Shown here: positions 1 to 11,587 of the stretch, one piece after another
Position numbering within the stretch: the stretch's first letter is position 1
Layout of the letters: each line of letters starts with the position of its first letter
Notes under the pieces: model-generated
What the model saw: only the letters and a program-made list of their open reading frames with translations
The model's database searches: none
Told to the model about the DNA's origin: nothing
Program-made: the position numbers and the translations under genes
Source of the DNA: Gnetum montanum
Taxonomy: Eukaryota; Streptophyta; Gnetopsida; Gnetales; Gnetaceae
Direction of reading: 5' to 3'
Length of the DNA stretch: 64,000 nucleotides
Assembly (NCBI GenBank): GCA_015680685.1
Contig: MNCI01003028.1
Location: 218,058 to 282,057, forward strand

Positions 1-33
1 AAATTTATTTACCTTTTTAAAGAAAGCTCTCTT

Positions 34-321
34 CTAACCTGCGATTAGGCTATTAGGAACTTTTTGTGTATTAAGGAATTCTACAATCTCATCATACCAA
101 TTTCCTTCATGAGTTCTTAATACAAATATTTTCTCTTCTTTATCCATTAACTTGGCTAATCCCATTTCTTTAATAGTCTTGCATATTTCCAATGAAACTT
201 TAAAACTTTGAAGTTTTATGAGCCATCTTTCTCTTTTAAATCCAATTTCATTTTGAGCTAAAAAAATTTTGACTACAAGCTTAATTAGCATAATATCAAT
301 AATGAGCTCTCTAGGTAACAT
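34..321 (-). pseudogene. T0 pol: end of RNase H and connector to integrase
   Basis: A 95-codon open stretch on the minus strand. The middle part (LIKLQSFKVSLE...GLAKLM) resembles the end of the gypsy-type RNase H and its tether, where plant elements have a '...LQEFDI...KGQALADFL' pattern. About 19 codons later comes WYDEIVEFLNTQKVPN, which resembles the 'PW...I..YL..G.LP' segment just before integrase. In Tat elements an archaeal-type RNase H normally lies between these two blocks, but there is no room for it here. The rest of the element runs off the left edge of the window. Confidence 0.55.
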
Positions 322-399
322 TTGAAATGTAGAAGTGCCTTGATAACTATGAATGCTTATTTCTCTAAGTCTAAATAATTTAGCTACAAACCTTTTAAT

Positions 400-850
400 T
401 AATACCCAAAAAATCCAATTGATTCATCCTAACCTTCATCTTTTTGAGTTAAAAAGGTAGCAACTAAATCATTTGAAGCAAATGCATATAACCAAAAGTC
501 CTCTTTCAATTTTGGCTTTATCAAATAAGGAGCTTCTTGAATAGCTTTCTTAATTTTTGCTAAGGCTCTCTTCAATTCTAGTGTTTTCTCTATTAGGACA
601 TATTTCTTTAGCATATGCATTAGAGGTTTAGTAATTTTAGTGAATCCAAGGATAAATTTCTTAATGAAATTTATCTTTCCAAAGAAAGATCTAAGAGATG
701 TTTTACTTGTAGGATGTTCGATATTTTGTACTATTTCAATTTAGGAGTTATCTATATTAATTCCTTCTTGACAAATTACAAGGCCTAATAAACTTCTAGA
801 TTTAACCCCAAAGATACATTTCTTAGGATTTNACTAGGGAAAATTTTCCA
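400..850 (-). pseudogene. T0 pol: reverse transcriptase C-terminus and RNase H start
   Basis: Reading the minus strand from about 850 down gives NPKKCIFGV, the LNP.KC.FGV signature after the RT palm, then a block like the 'lGf.v...GI..' and 'F.G.inf..kFI...' segments, then DFWLYAFASNDLVATFLTQKDEG at about 429-500. That last block is a gypsy RNase H start, where the usual 'lytDAS..a.g.vL.Q' has lost its catalytic Asp to Phe-Ala. The catalytic xxDD motif of RT lies upstream and is not visible. There is one unknown base at 832, and stops and frameshifts are present. A Ty3/gypsy assignment is secure; Tat lineage is inferred from the neighbouring RNase H. Confidence 0.6.
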
Positions 851-1085
851 AATTATTTTTCAAGAGTAATAATAAATTTTTACTGAAAACTAAATCCTTT
901 TTTTTTATGAAATTTAACATCTTTAACAACTCCATAAATCTAAAATTTACTACATCATAAGCTTGATCATCTAGATTCTATACATTCTTTCTAGTAAATA
1001 AATTTTTATCAAACTCATGTTCATAATCAATCACTTTTTTGGGAATAAAATTTGTCCTAAACATTGATGTTGTTTCAGGTATGAG

Positions 1086-1648
1086 TTAACCTTCAAATTC
1101 TTGTTTATTTTTCAAGAATCTAACCAATTGATCATCATCTTCAAATACTTGTAAATGCTTTATGTTATTTGGTACTGATGATTGATGTTTATTCTCAATC
1201 ATTTCATCTTCATAACTTTCTATCCTTTTAACATTTAATGATGAATCTACTTTTGCTAAATCATCTACTATATAATTATCATCTCTATGTATATGTTCTA
1301 TTTGGTAATGATGAAATCGATCTAGCATTTTGCAGAAAAACTATTTATAGGGCTACAAGAATGAGCTTTTACCACACAATTACCTTTAATTTGTTCACAA
1401 ACTAATCTTGAGTCTCCTTTTATGGTAATTGTCTTGATTCCTTTTTCCAATGCTATTTTAATTTCAATACACAAAGCTTCATATTCATCCTTGTTATTTG
1501 TACAAGGGAAAGATAGATGAATTTCTTTGAATATTTTTGGGGAATCATCTTTTACTAGCACTACTTTGGCTCCTACACCTTTCGAGTTACAAAAATCATA
1601 AAAGTATAGTTCCCATTTGCTCTTATTTTGAGATTCTTCTTTTTCCAA
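1086..1648 (-). pseudogene. Archaeal-type RNase H domain (Tat lineage marker)
   Basis: Two open segments (1322-1648 and 1086-1328) that overlap by a few bases in different frames together cover an RNase H of the kind Tat/Ogre elements carry in addition to the gypsy one. Seen in order: WELYFYDFCNSKGVGAKVVL (normally W.L.fDGs...G.GaGvvL), FPCTNNKDEYEAL (TNNeAEYEAL), IKGDSRLVCEQIKG (v.gDSqLV..Q..G) and, in the second segment, IEHIHRDDNYIVDDLAK (v.hipRe.N..aDaLAk). The first catalytic Asp reads D in YDF, and E and D are kept in EYEAL and GDS. It lies between the protease and the RT end, which is not the usual position (see findings). Confidence 0.6.
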
Positions 1649-1885
1649 ATTATAAATTTCTTGAACTGTTCAAATTTTAGTTTTAAAAGATCTTTTTCAA
1701 TAGCCTTGTTCTTTCCATTTGAAGTAATGTTTTCATTCATTAAAGGCTCACTATAAATGTATATTTGATTCAATTCTCCTTTCCAAGATAGCCACATGTG
1801 TGAATAATTTGTTGATATGTAGCTGAAGAAATTTTTAGTCCAACTTCTACTTAATAAAAGAATGTGAATCTAGTATATCTATTAC

Positions 1886-2116
1886 TTAAATAGTTATTCT
1901 ACTCTTGATACATGGTTCAGAATTGATTTCTAATAAAATAGTGGGTAGTTGATCCACAATCTTCACTCTACTTTTATCCACTTGAGCAATCTTTTTATTT
2001 GAATTTTTTGAAATCATACCAAGTTTTTTACATATAGATAACAACATAATAGTAGATGTAGCTCTAGAATCAATTAAATAACTATGAAGATAGTTGTCCT
2101 TTAACTTCATTATCAA
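1886..2116 (-). pseudogene. T0 aspartic protease-like segment
   Basis: 76 open codons on the minus strand. YLIDSRATSTIMLLSICKKLGM matches the retropepsin start of Tat-type elements, where 'liD.GaS.Nim....f..lg' is usual. The catalytic D is kept, but the following residue pair is S-R rather than S/T/G-G, so the enzyme would be inactive. Further on, 'LPTILLEINSEPC' resembles the later beta strands. The 1649-1885 segment downstream, between this and the RNase H, has no frame I can assign. Confidence 0.45.
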
Positions 2117-2255
2117 AAGAAAAGGAGGAACTTCCTTATTAGGAGTACAATCAAAGCTAGTTTTTATTTTCTCATTATTATTTAATACATAGCTTAATCT
2201 GATTCTGCAACTCTAACTCTAAATCCTTTCTTAAATTATCTCCAATTTTTAATAA

Positions 2256-2591
2256 TTAGTATATGCTAATATTTCCTTTGACGTATTTAAGATCTTCAAT
2301 TAAATCATATTCTTCATCTCTATAAAAGCTTGGTTTCTTCATCCATTTATTGAAAGTTTGATTTTGAGTACTTTGCTCTACTTGATCTTCTTTATCTTTA
2401 TTTTTCTCTCTTCTACTTGGCTCAAAAGCCTTTTTCTTGGTAAATGGATTAGAAATAATGTTTGAAGGCCTAGAAGTAGTTAATCTTTCTTTTGATTGAA
2501 GATTATCCATTTGCCTCGTTTTTGTTACACTCTTCATTTGATGATATATCTTCTTCAGAACTTGATATAGTAGAGGTATCAGTAGATCCAT
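2256..2591 (-). pseudogene. T0 gag-protease spacer
   Basis: 111 open codons on the minus strand, rich in Lys, Arg, Ser and Gln, ending in an acidic and aromatic block (SFYRDEEYDLIEDLKYVKGNIS). It lies between the gag core and the protease in the direction of transcription. It is probably the spacer part of the T0 gag-pol polyprotein. No catalytic motif is seen. Confidence 0.4.
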
Positions 2592-2718
2592 TGTTAAAAG
2601 ATTTTCTTACATAATGAACACTAGATGATTCAATATCAAGAAATGTAGACATAACAACATCACTTTCATCATTTTCTTCTACTAACTTAGTATCTTGATG
2701 CGTATGTTTTCTACTTTT

Positions 2719-2949
2719 CTATTCCTCTTTGATTTTAACTTTTGCCAAAGCTTTTTCTAGTTTTACTACTTTGTTGGACAAGTCTTTCATTAACTGTCCT
2801 TTTTTAGATTCTTTGCTTTCTAACTCTTTCTCTATTTTAACATGGGATGGTCTTGGTAAAGCTTTAAGTTGAGAAAAATCTTGTATAGGAATCATCATTT
2901 TTTCTTCTCTTTTTTGAGTTGTGATAATCTCTTCATGATTCAAGTTCAA
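2719..2949 (-). pseudogene. T0 gag C-terminal charged segment, possible coiled coil
   Basis: 76 open codons, very rich in Glu and Lys. Leu and Val are spaced in heptad-like fashion near the end (LMKDLSNKVVKLEKALAKV), so a short coiled coil is plausible. The position, between the gag core (3050-3531) and the spacer (2256-2591), fits the end of the T0 gag. The family was not recognised from sequence alone. Confidence 0.35.
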
Positions 2950-3049
2950 CTATTTTTCTAACTATATAGATTTACTAAAGTAGTCATTCAATGTTAACAA
3001 GTTTAGTGTTCTCCTTAACCAAATTGAAATATTGATATTCACAATCTTA

Positions 3050-3531
3050 AGATAAGCATCTCTAAGAATTTCATTTGATGGTCTGTATTGTCTTTGGAAG
3101 AGCCCACAAATTTGTTGAAACTTAATGTTGAATTCTCTAATTGACTCTTTGACTCCTTGGTTAGCTTGTATTAGCCCATAGTATAGTTGCTATTTATCTA
3201 ATTGATTGCCAAATTAGGCCAAGAAAAGACTCTTCATACCATCCCAACTTGTGATACTATTGCTTGGTAAGTTTGAATATCAAATTTGAGCCATATCCTT
3301 TAAATTTGCTACAAAAAATATACAAGCTTAATCTTAATGTTGAACATTTGCATGAGCTAAAGCTAATTCAAATATGTGAATATACTCTTCAGCTAAGTAA
3401 GATTTTCTAGGAATAAAAGGTTTAGGAAAATATTTGTAAACTACCTTAGGAATATGATTGTAATTTTGAAAATGTAAAGGTGTAACACTTTGCCAAGGAT
3501 TTTCCATCCTACTAGAATTCCTTTTGATCAT
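3050..3531 (-). pseudogene. T0 gag core (retrotransposon gag domain)
   Basis: On the minus strand 3334-3531 is open and ends YLAEEYIHIFELALAHANVQH. The translation continues through stops with segments like 'F.anLKdmAqi.YsnLpsNSI.SWdgMk.LFLa.F' and then 'l...iQ...vkEsireFn.kFqqi', as in the Retrotrans_gag domain: a helix with 'F..a....v', then 'F...L.g.A..W...L....I.sW..m...F...F'. Stops and frame changes make it non-functional. Gag would form the particle that packages the element RNA. Confidence 0.55.
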
Positions 3532-3841
3532 TGAACTCTTGTACTTCTTTGGTCTTCTCTTATAGACTAATAAACCAAATAGAAGGGGTGATCTTCTTAT
3601 CTTTCTAGTCTTTACTCCACTACTTGATCAAAAGTCAAAAGCCTTTTTTTGTTCTTCTTCTGATGAATAATCAATCTTATAATTAGAAAATTCTTTGGAA
3701 CCTCTAAAATCTTCCAAACTATCAATCTTCTCGGTCATGAACTAAAAATATTATCTAATTTCTTAAGCCTTTCTAACAATAAATAACTATTGGTATGCTA
3801 GGACTATGAGGCGTATGAACTTATAGGAAAATTTTTTATCA

Positions 3842-3859
3842 CTCCTTCTAGCACCAAAA
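3842..3859 (-). other. Candidate primer-binding site of T0
   Basis: The minus strand reads TTGGTGCTAGAAGGAG about 10 bases inside the proposed LTR end at 3867. A TGG(C/T)GC... start fits a tRNA 3'-CCA primer site, and 'GGCGCTAGAAGGAGG'-like sites occur in Tat-type elements. I cannot assign the tRNA, and the gap to the LTR is longer than usual. Confidence 0.3.
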
Positions 3860-3866
3860 GAACTAT

Positions 3867-6800
3867 TGATAACTATTTGGAACATGACCACCAACGTTAG
3901 GAGCCTTACGGTCTCATGACTAGGGGTCATAGGATCAAAGGTGTTCTTCAAACAAGGTTTAAGTTCTTGCTGATCTTTGGGAACACCAAGGATAAAATAC
4001 CTTTAAATAAACTTAATAGTCATTAAAAAAAACTAATCATGGGTATGTTTTCACTATTGCCAATGTTGAAATGATTGGGTTGTGTATAAAATTGTAATCA
4101 ACTATCATAAAGGGGATTCAGCCAACTTTGTCAATCATTGTGAGTTGTTGGAGATTCCTATTTTATTTAATCAATTAGTTTATATGGTCCTTATAATACC
4201 TAATTGTAACAAATAAGATTTTACAGAAAAAAAATGAGCACAATTCTACCAATTTACTCCTAAGTCTCCCTAGAGAGAAAATTCCACAAGAAAAATAGAA
4301 ATAGAGAAAGATTCAATGGACATAGAAAGAGAGAAAAGAAAGTATATTTGTGTGAAATCTCAAATATTTAAGCAAGATAAATTGACATAAGAAAACACTT
4401 TGCAATAAAGGTGTTTCCAATTCAATAACTATGAATTGTCCAAACTTTCAGAGCTCAACAAGTAATTTCATAAAAATAATCTTTTTATACTATCAAAAAT
4501 TGCTACATAAACAATAGAGTACAAGTCTTTATTTTGGCTAGTTAATAGATGTTAAATATTGCATTCAATAGAGCTTTCAAAAAATTGGACAATTTTTTGA
4601 TTAAAACACCAAGGCAATAAACGTTTAAAATTAAGAAGCTATTTCACTCCCATCAAAATACCAAAGAGTTTTCTAGATCCTCTATGCTCAAAATAGGTAA
4701 TATCATTAAGACACTACTATTAAATTGTTCTTGAGGCTTCCAACAACATGAGCTCTTCTATGCCAAATCTTAATAGGAGTCTAATATTATGTAAAAACAG
4801 AGCTATAAAAGAAACCTAGGACAAATCCCAAAATTAGATGCTAAGCATGATACTATCTAAACCATTAGGTAAGTAACTAAAACAAAATGGGAAGAAATGA
4901 ACTTACAGTATTAAAACAAAGTAGCCAAATTGATGTCTTTAAAAATCCATCTTACAATAATTCTTCAAATGTATTTTCCCCCAATCTTCCTCCCATTTTC
5001 TCATCCTACCCTTAAGCCCTTTTTATAGTAGCCTTGGATGGTTACAAACATCATGAAAAGTTATGGGTATTATAAATATCTAGGGGGATTAAATTGTAAC
5101 CATCCTAGAAGTTATAATAATTTGAGAAATCTATGCCATGGTTGCAAGTGTCTTTTTGGTAATGGAAAGATAAAATAAATCATGGAGTTTTTAGTTGTAA
5201 CCATCATAGGAAGTTACAACTTCCATGGAATCCCATAGAAAATAAAGTAATGCTTGCCAAGTATCCCATTGGATAATAATATCTTTTCTTAAAACAAAAC
5301 AATAGCCATAACTTGGTTTGCCTATATATTCTATAATTGTCACATATGGTTGAATTAATAACCCCAAGTGCTAGCATATTTTTCTTTGTTTAATATCCAT
5401 TTTCTTGTTACTCGAGTTGATTTCTCCATGACAGCTATTCAAATACTTTGATTCTTTTATTTTTGCATGTGTAGGCCTTCAGCAAGGATGAATAACATTA
5501 AGAATGAAGTTAGCAAATATGAGTGGCAATGATAGTTTCTCTAGTGTAATCACATCTCCGTATCTCATGCTTTGCACAATGGATCCTCCTCTTTAGCAAC
5601 CACAAACACTTGTTAACCTTCTGGAAGCTTTGCAATTGGTTGAATGCTTAGGTTTCTTAGATTGGAGATAGGAACAATGCCACTACCATAGTGAAAGGTT
5701 TGTTGCCATGGGTTGTAATTAAGATTTTATCTTTGCAATGAGGAAGAAAACCCTAGCTTCATTCTCTAGTTGTGGTTTAGTCTCATTCCTACCATTTGTT
5801 GTAGGATTTTCATAGAGTCGATGTAATAGAGGTTCCACAACCTTTGTATTAACAAATTTTCTTGAGTAGCATGTCTAGAAGAATTATCACTGATGTTGTA
5901 GTTTTTGATGATGTTGAGGCTATGGCATCATCATTGGCAAGGGAGTTCCTATGGAAACGGCACTCTACTTTCAAATGTTAAAATTTTTAAACTTGTTTGT
6001 CTATATTATTATTATATTTTGTTTTTCATTTTTTCCTTTTTCTCTATTTGGTTTTTTCATGTAAACTTCAATTGAGTTTGAGGCTAAATTTGGATTTTCT
6101 TTTATTTCCATAGGCAACTTTGCTATCAATGTGTTAAAAGTAAATTAGTTAAAGACCATGGTTTTCTCTTCTTCTTGGATTTTTGGTCACCATAGAGTCT
6201 ACACTTGCTACTCTAGAAATTCAATAGCACAATGTTAATTTTTCTTGATTCTATAGCTCTCCTAGGTCTTCCTATGCACACGGTAGATTCAAATGGAAAA
6301 ATTGGAAAACCCACATATATATTTTATATAAATTAATCACATATTTTAATCTTTGTTTCTTGAACTTTTGAACTTCTAGAACATAATGATATGAACATGT
6401 CACATTCCTCTTTGACCCTTGTGATAAAGTTCCTTTTTGAAACCTTTGATTATTCTCAATAAAAGAAAACTTTAAGCTAAGTAATGTATTATCATATCAC
6501 ATAATTAAAATCTCCTTTTTATCAGTAATCGAAACTTGTATATCACCAATCTGATCAACTTTAATATTTTTCTTTTCAAACCAAAGGCATATTTTACTAC
6601 TACTCCAAGAAATGGTCTTATGTGACAACATAAGTAACCTCCAAAATTTGGGCATCCATCTCACCTATATGAGGTAGAAATTTGTAGCAAAATTATAGCC
6701 AATTTGCATTTGTTGTGCAACCAAATTATAGCTATTTCATAGCCCCATTCATGGTCAAAAAAATCAATAAAAACTAGCCTCAAACACCATTTACAAGTTC

Positions 6801-7492
6801 AATAATTTTTTCATGATTCAATAACTTTTGGTTCCCACAATTTTTTCACAATTCCACACTTGGATTTTTTCAAGTACTCAAGAGCTCTTACAATCTCCCA
6901 CATTTGCATTCTCGTGAACCCTAGTGTGAAAGCAATGTAGCCTTTGCAACCCTCCTAAGACTGGTGGATTTTTTATGTCAATGCTATAGTTTTGGGACTT
7001 CCAACCCCTAGTGTGTAGCAATCTAGTAGCCATATTTCTCACTTTTCTCATCCCCCAATAGTAACCAAAATTGTAGATCTAAATTTTGCAATAGAGGATA
7101 TTCGAGGGTACTAGGAGTGGCTTGGTACTTGGATCATGGAGAAAATCACATTAGCTTCAATGGGCTTTAAACTCCTACCTAAGTGAATCCTCCATTGCTC
7201 TCTCATGGGCATTTCTTGTACATATTTCTGAAACTCATTCTTTATTATTTTAATAAAGTTTTAAAGTTTCATTTTGTGTGCAATCTACATTTACTTTCCA
7301 TTTTATAGATATGTAATTCTTACATTATGTTTTCTCAACTCCTCATTTTTCATTTTATAAGTTCCTAGGTGATTTGCTAGACCATTTAGGGTACCTTAAA
7401 TCCCATTTTTTCAAAGGCCATGAGGATTCATGGTTGAGGCTACTGTGCTAGATCTATTGGTTTTCCAACGATCAATTTTTCCAATTACAACA
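3867..7492 (-). repeat. Candidate long 5' LTR of T0
   Basis: About 3.6 kb without any gene that I can read, directly beyond the T0 gag and the candidate primer site. On the plus strand it starts TGATAACTATT and ends CAATTACAACA, so both ends fit TG...CA. The right boundary is supported by comparison: from 7493 on, the sequence matches the H-family LTRs, and left of it it does not. Tat elements are known for LTRs of several kb. The matching 3' LTR would lie left of this window, so the pair cannot be compared here. Confidence 0.4.
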
Positions 7493-7651
7493 CGGTGATG
7501 ACCTGTGATATCAAAAACTCATTTAGAAAATTAGTACTTATCAACAATCATCACAAAAATTAGTGTAATTTCATGAAGTAAAATAGTAAAAAATAAATAA
7601 AAAGTTAATTTTTTTAATAAGTTAAAACTAGAACAATTGAGAGGTTTATCA
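7493..7651 (-). repeat. H-family LTR remnant (3' LTR of H1)
   Basis: 159 bases matching the right-hand ends of the LTRs at 30068-30994 and 41804-42727, starting at the shared GTGATGAC motif and running through the 'TCATTTAGAAAA...ACTTATCAA...ATCATCA' block to the LTR end. The remainder appears cut off by the T0 insertion. It is followed by a degraded polypurine tract of H1. Confidence 0.65.
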
Positions 7652-10600
7652 TAGTTCCTTGCTAGCCTTTGCTAACTTCCTAGCCAATTGAGGTGGAAAA
7701 ATGATTAAATTTGCAATGTATCTAATTTCTAATCTACATAACATTGCTAACAAAGTGGATAAAAAACACCTAAACCAAAATTCAATATGCAATTTCAGCA
7801 TCATATTCACATTGATATCCTTTTTTCAAAAGAAACCAAACTATAGCATATTGTAATTAAATGATATATATGTATATTGAAAGGAAAAAAATAGCAGTAA
7901 CCATTTAACCATTCATCATAATTTTAGTTCTAAATATAAAAATTAAATTATTCATGTCCCCACAATGGTTGTTTAGCCATACAAACAAACAAAAAGAAAA
8001 ATGAGAATTAAGGTAAGGATCAATCCTCTAATCCTCCCACCACCACCATATCTTCTTCAAAATGAGAGGGCTCTACACCTTCATCATCATCCCAAATTTG
8101 AGGATGTACATTTTTTTTAATGTCTACCACCCTCTTATCCATGGTGATAATGATTGAGCTAATCCTCTCTAGCACTATTAGAATCTTCCTCTAGGATCGA
8201 ACCTCCTAATGCTAGTTGTGGACCTCCTCTTTGAACTCCAAAACTTCACTAGCCTCAAGTTCCAATGAAGAGCCTGGATCATCTGATTCCTTTATGAATG
8301 GGCCAACATTTACATAGATCTTTAGAGAATGAGCAACGATGTCTTTTTTGAGGACTGTAAGGTGGACCTTCATGCTCATTTGATGTTATGATACCCAAGA
8401 CTTTTGGAAAATGGCTAAAATGGGGAATGAAAAAAAAAAGCTTCAATGAATCATCATTGTAATTATAAACAAGATACCTAATCAAGAGGCAACAAAATTT
8501 TCTTCCTCCACAAACTTCAAGGCCTTCATCACTCAAAGCACTAAACTTAAAACATAGGTTGTGTGTATGGATTGTAGGATGTTCATGAAGATCATTCATG
8601 CCATCACATGATTCTTTGGCCAAATGTTTACAAAATGTAAACCTTGTGCCTGTAACTACCTCGATTCTGATTCATCAATAAATTAATGAAAGAGGTTGTA
8701 CTTATCTTCTATGATAACCTTGGACTAGAAAATGTCATCCCCCCTAGCTAGCAATCCAAATTAGTCCTAAAGATTTATTTCCATCACCTTCATGTGCATC
8801 CTCCTAATTGAGGAAACCAAATACCACTATGGAGGATCTACCTTCATTATATGTGACTTGAGATTCTAGTACAATTCCAAGACTTCTTCTTAAATGAACC
8901 AGTCAATGGGGGGTCAAATAAAGGCCCCATATCCCATCATCTCTAGTTGCTACTACACTACAACATCTGTGTGGTCAAACCACTCAAAATAGCTAGCTTC
9001 ATGGTGCATGAGAGTAAATTTTAGGCATTCACTATTGAATACCTATAATACAATAAAAATTTTTAACATATGAAAGTTATCAACAAAAATTTTAGTAATC
9101 CCCATGCTTACCTTGGCCTATTGCTTTACATTGAAAGACTCAACCATTTATACTAGGGTAGGAGGCTATGAAAGGAGAAAAAAAATTATCATTCCATTCT
9201 CAATCCCCAAAAATTGATTATGATTGGTAAGTGATACTTACCTTGGTGGAAGGAATAGTGATAAGCTGCATGTGGAGATCCCATTCTTTGTTGTGGTCCT
9301 CAATGAAGGAGGTGCCACTAAAATTAACTATGAAGAACAAATTAGAGGCCCTACTCACTGCAAGATTTTGGGGATAATGATTATCCCTCTCACGAGGTGA
9401 TGGCTTTATAGTGAGCCACCACCTTACTTTTGCATTTTGTTCTTTACCAATCCATATCGATTAAACTGATATGAATCGATATCTCCATTTTTTAACACTT
9501 TGATTTGAATAAATAAAATCAATAATTATATTGATAACCTAAATTTTTCTTCACATCTTATCGATTCATATTTCTAGGATTGATATACTAAAATGTTACT
9601 TTTAACAACACATCAAACTCACGATGTCTCTCGATATTGCCAATTTCCAAAAGTTGGATTTTTATCAATGAAATCTATGGACATTGACTTCATGATATTC
9701 TTCAATAAAATAATATGCAATAATTGCATTACATCACATGATGTGATGTAAATCAATAGTAAAGTAGTAAATTTATTTACTTAATGATATATAAAATTTT
9801 ATTCCTTTTTCACTCCTAATTATTGATTCTTATTACTAGGGTAGAAATCCACATATAACTTTGTTAGTAAGGCCCTTCCTAGGATTAATTAGGCTAAACA
9901 TCATCTCACAAGGTTTATTTTATTTGATGCAAGAATGTCTTACAATCTCAAGATCTTTACCTTTCCTAAGTTTTAAGGATCCTAGATGTGTTTCTTACCA
10001 CAAACTCATTCCCTAACTTGCTTTTGGATTAGCTTCCATGTTGGTTATACCCTACTATCCTATCCATTTGAAGTTGGTTATCCCTCTTATAATTAAACTA
10101 GGATATGTTCCATACCTAGATTAATTAGTTAAATAATTATTGAGTAAATATGAATTTGGCTAGTCAATAGGATATACCAAAAGGAAAAAATGTCATGGGT
10201 TTTATATATCAGTCACTATGTATGAAAAATTGGTACACTTGGGCCTTGCAAATGTTACTATCGAAGAATGCTCTATCATAGTAGGGATATCAACCACTAA
10301 CACCTATGGAAAGCATAATGAGAAAAAAATGGAAGACCCTAGATCTTGAAGTACCAATAGACATAATAGATGGCATCTCAATAGAAAGTAGGAAGGATAT
10401 GGCCAAAAATATAGAAGAAAAATAGGAATAAACAATACTCTTTAAAATCTAAAGTAACATAAATCAAGGGGAAAAAAAGCCAAGTAAGGTAAATGGTTAA
10501 AAATGAAAGAAATTAGTAAAATATGTCTTGAGATAAGCTAATAAACCTTGTTTAGTTTAATACCCTATTTGAAAGGTCATGGAATAGAGAATAAGTATAA

Positions 10601-10970
10601 GGAATCATTGATCCCCATCCATAGAAACTCTACTTATGGAAGGGGGTTCTTGATTGATGCTAAAAATTGTGAGCCTTAAGCATCACTCCAACCATAAGAT
10701 TCTTGTGGGCATGTTTCCCTACTCATGATTAAAATTTCCTATGGAACCCATTGCTCATATGGATAATCTTATTTTTCTTAAAACCAAGTCTATTCCTATT
10801 TTGTCTTTTTTTACTTGCTTTTTTTTTTCCTTTTTTTATTGGAAGTAGATAACAAGGTTGTCTTCAATCATGAGGTTCATGTAAAAGTCAAAGTTATTTT
10901 TGGAGATATTTAATGGGTTCCTTACATGGACAGTAAAATCAATTGTCAACTATCTAAGGTGAATATCCCA
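7652..10970 (-). other. H1 region between integrase position and 3' LTR (3' region)
   Basis: 3.3 kb matching, segment by segment, the stretch of H2 at 30995-35400 with the solo LTR removed. Shared landmarks include the 'CTCACGAGGTG' block (9390 and 32740) and 'ACTTGGGCCTTGCAAATG' (10248 and the H2 insertion site of C). The position fits the place where Athila elements carry an extra ORF, sometimes called env-like. All frames are broken, and no transmembrane protein can be shown. Around 10925-10980 the match to H2 jumps over about 1.5 kb, so the H1 integrase has been deleted. Confidence 0.55.
8279..8623 (-). pseudogene. Fragment of the H-family 3' ORF, unknown function
   Basis: The longest open piece (114 codons) in the H1 3' region. 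It matches the H2 segment at 31748-32102: both contain HE(H/C)PTIH, then (N/Y)L.F, then SDEGLE, then the LIRYL(V/I)Y block. The agreement in frame between two diverged copies suggests that a real protein was once encoded here. I do not recognise the family. Confidence 0.4.
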
Positions 10971-11140
10971 AACTTGGTTTTTATGGACATTGTTATTTTT
11001 AGTTTGCAATATTTTTATAGGAGTTTGCCAACTATCTAAATGTCCATTGCCAAGGTCATCATGACACATATGTAAGATTTCTTGTTGCTCATATTCAATT
11101 ACACATTGTCTTTACATATTCTATATAGGTATGGTTTATT

Positions 11141-11353
11141 TCAAATGTATTTGAAGATGTTCCTTAAAAAATATTTCTTCTCCTCTTTACTCCATTGGTT
11201 TGGAATTTTCATAGTTTCAAGGTAATTTGCTATATCAACAAACCAAGGATCTTTCTTTATGGAAAAGTGTTGTTCATCAAGAAATTCATCATTAAATATT
11301 TTTTTTTTCCAATTTTCAACCTTTTTTTCCAATCTAGAAAGGTTGTATGCCAC
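11141..11353 (-). pseudogene. H1 pol: RNase H-integrase connector
   Basis: 70 codons. NLSRLE begins the segment, then NDEFLDEQHFSI, then PWFVDIANYLETMKIPNQWS and KYFLRNIFKY. This is the order seen in Athila-like pol after RNase H ('aDhLSRl', 'i.d.FpDE.L', 'PWyaDi.NYl..g..P....', 'k.f......Y'). The counterpart in H2 is at about 37120-37420. The integrase that should follow at lower coordinates is missing. Confidence 0.6.
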
Positions 11354-11587
11354 AAAATTTTTTCTACCCCTTATATCTAAAATGCCAAGATCAAATTCTT
11401 GGAGTAATAGGCATCACCTCATTATCCTAGATTTTTCTATTTTTTTTAGTGGCTAGAAATTTAATGGTTGAATTTTTAGTGTAAAATATAATTTTATATT
11501 CTATTAAGTAATGTCGAAATTTACCTAGAGCATACATAATGTCCAAAAGTTATTTTTCCATAGTTGTGTAATTTACAAGGGATTGAT

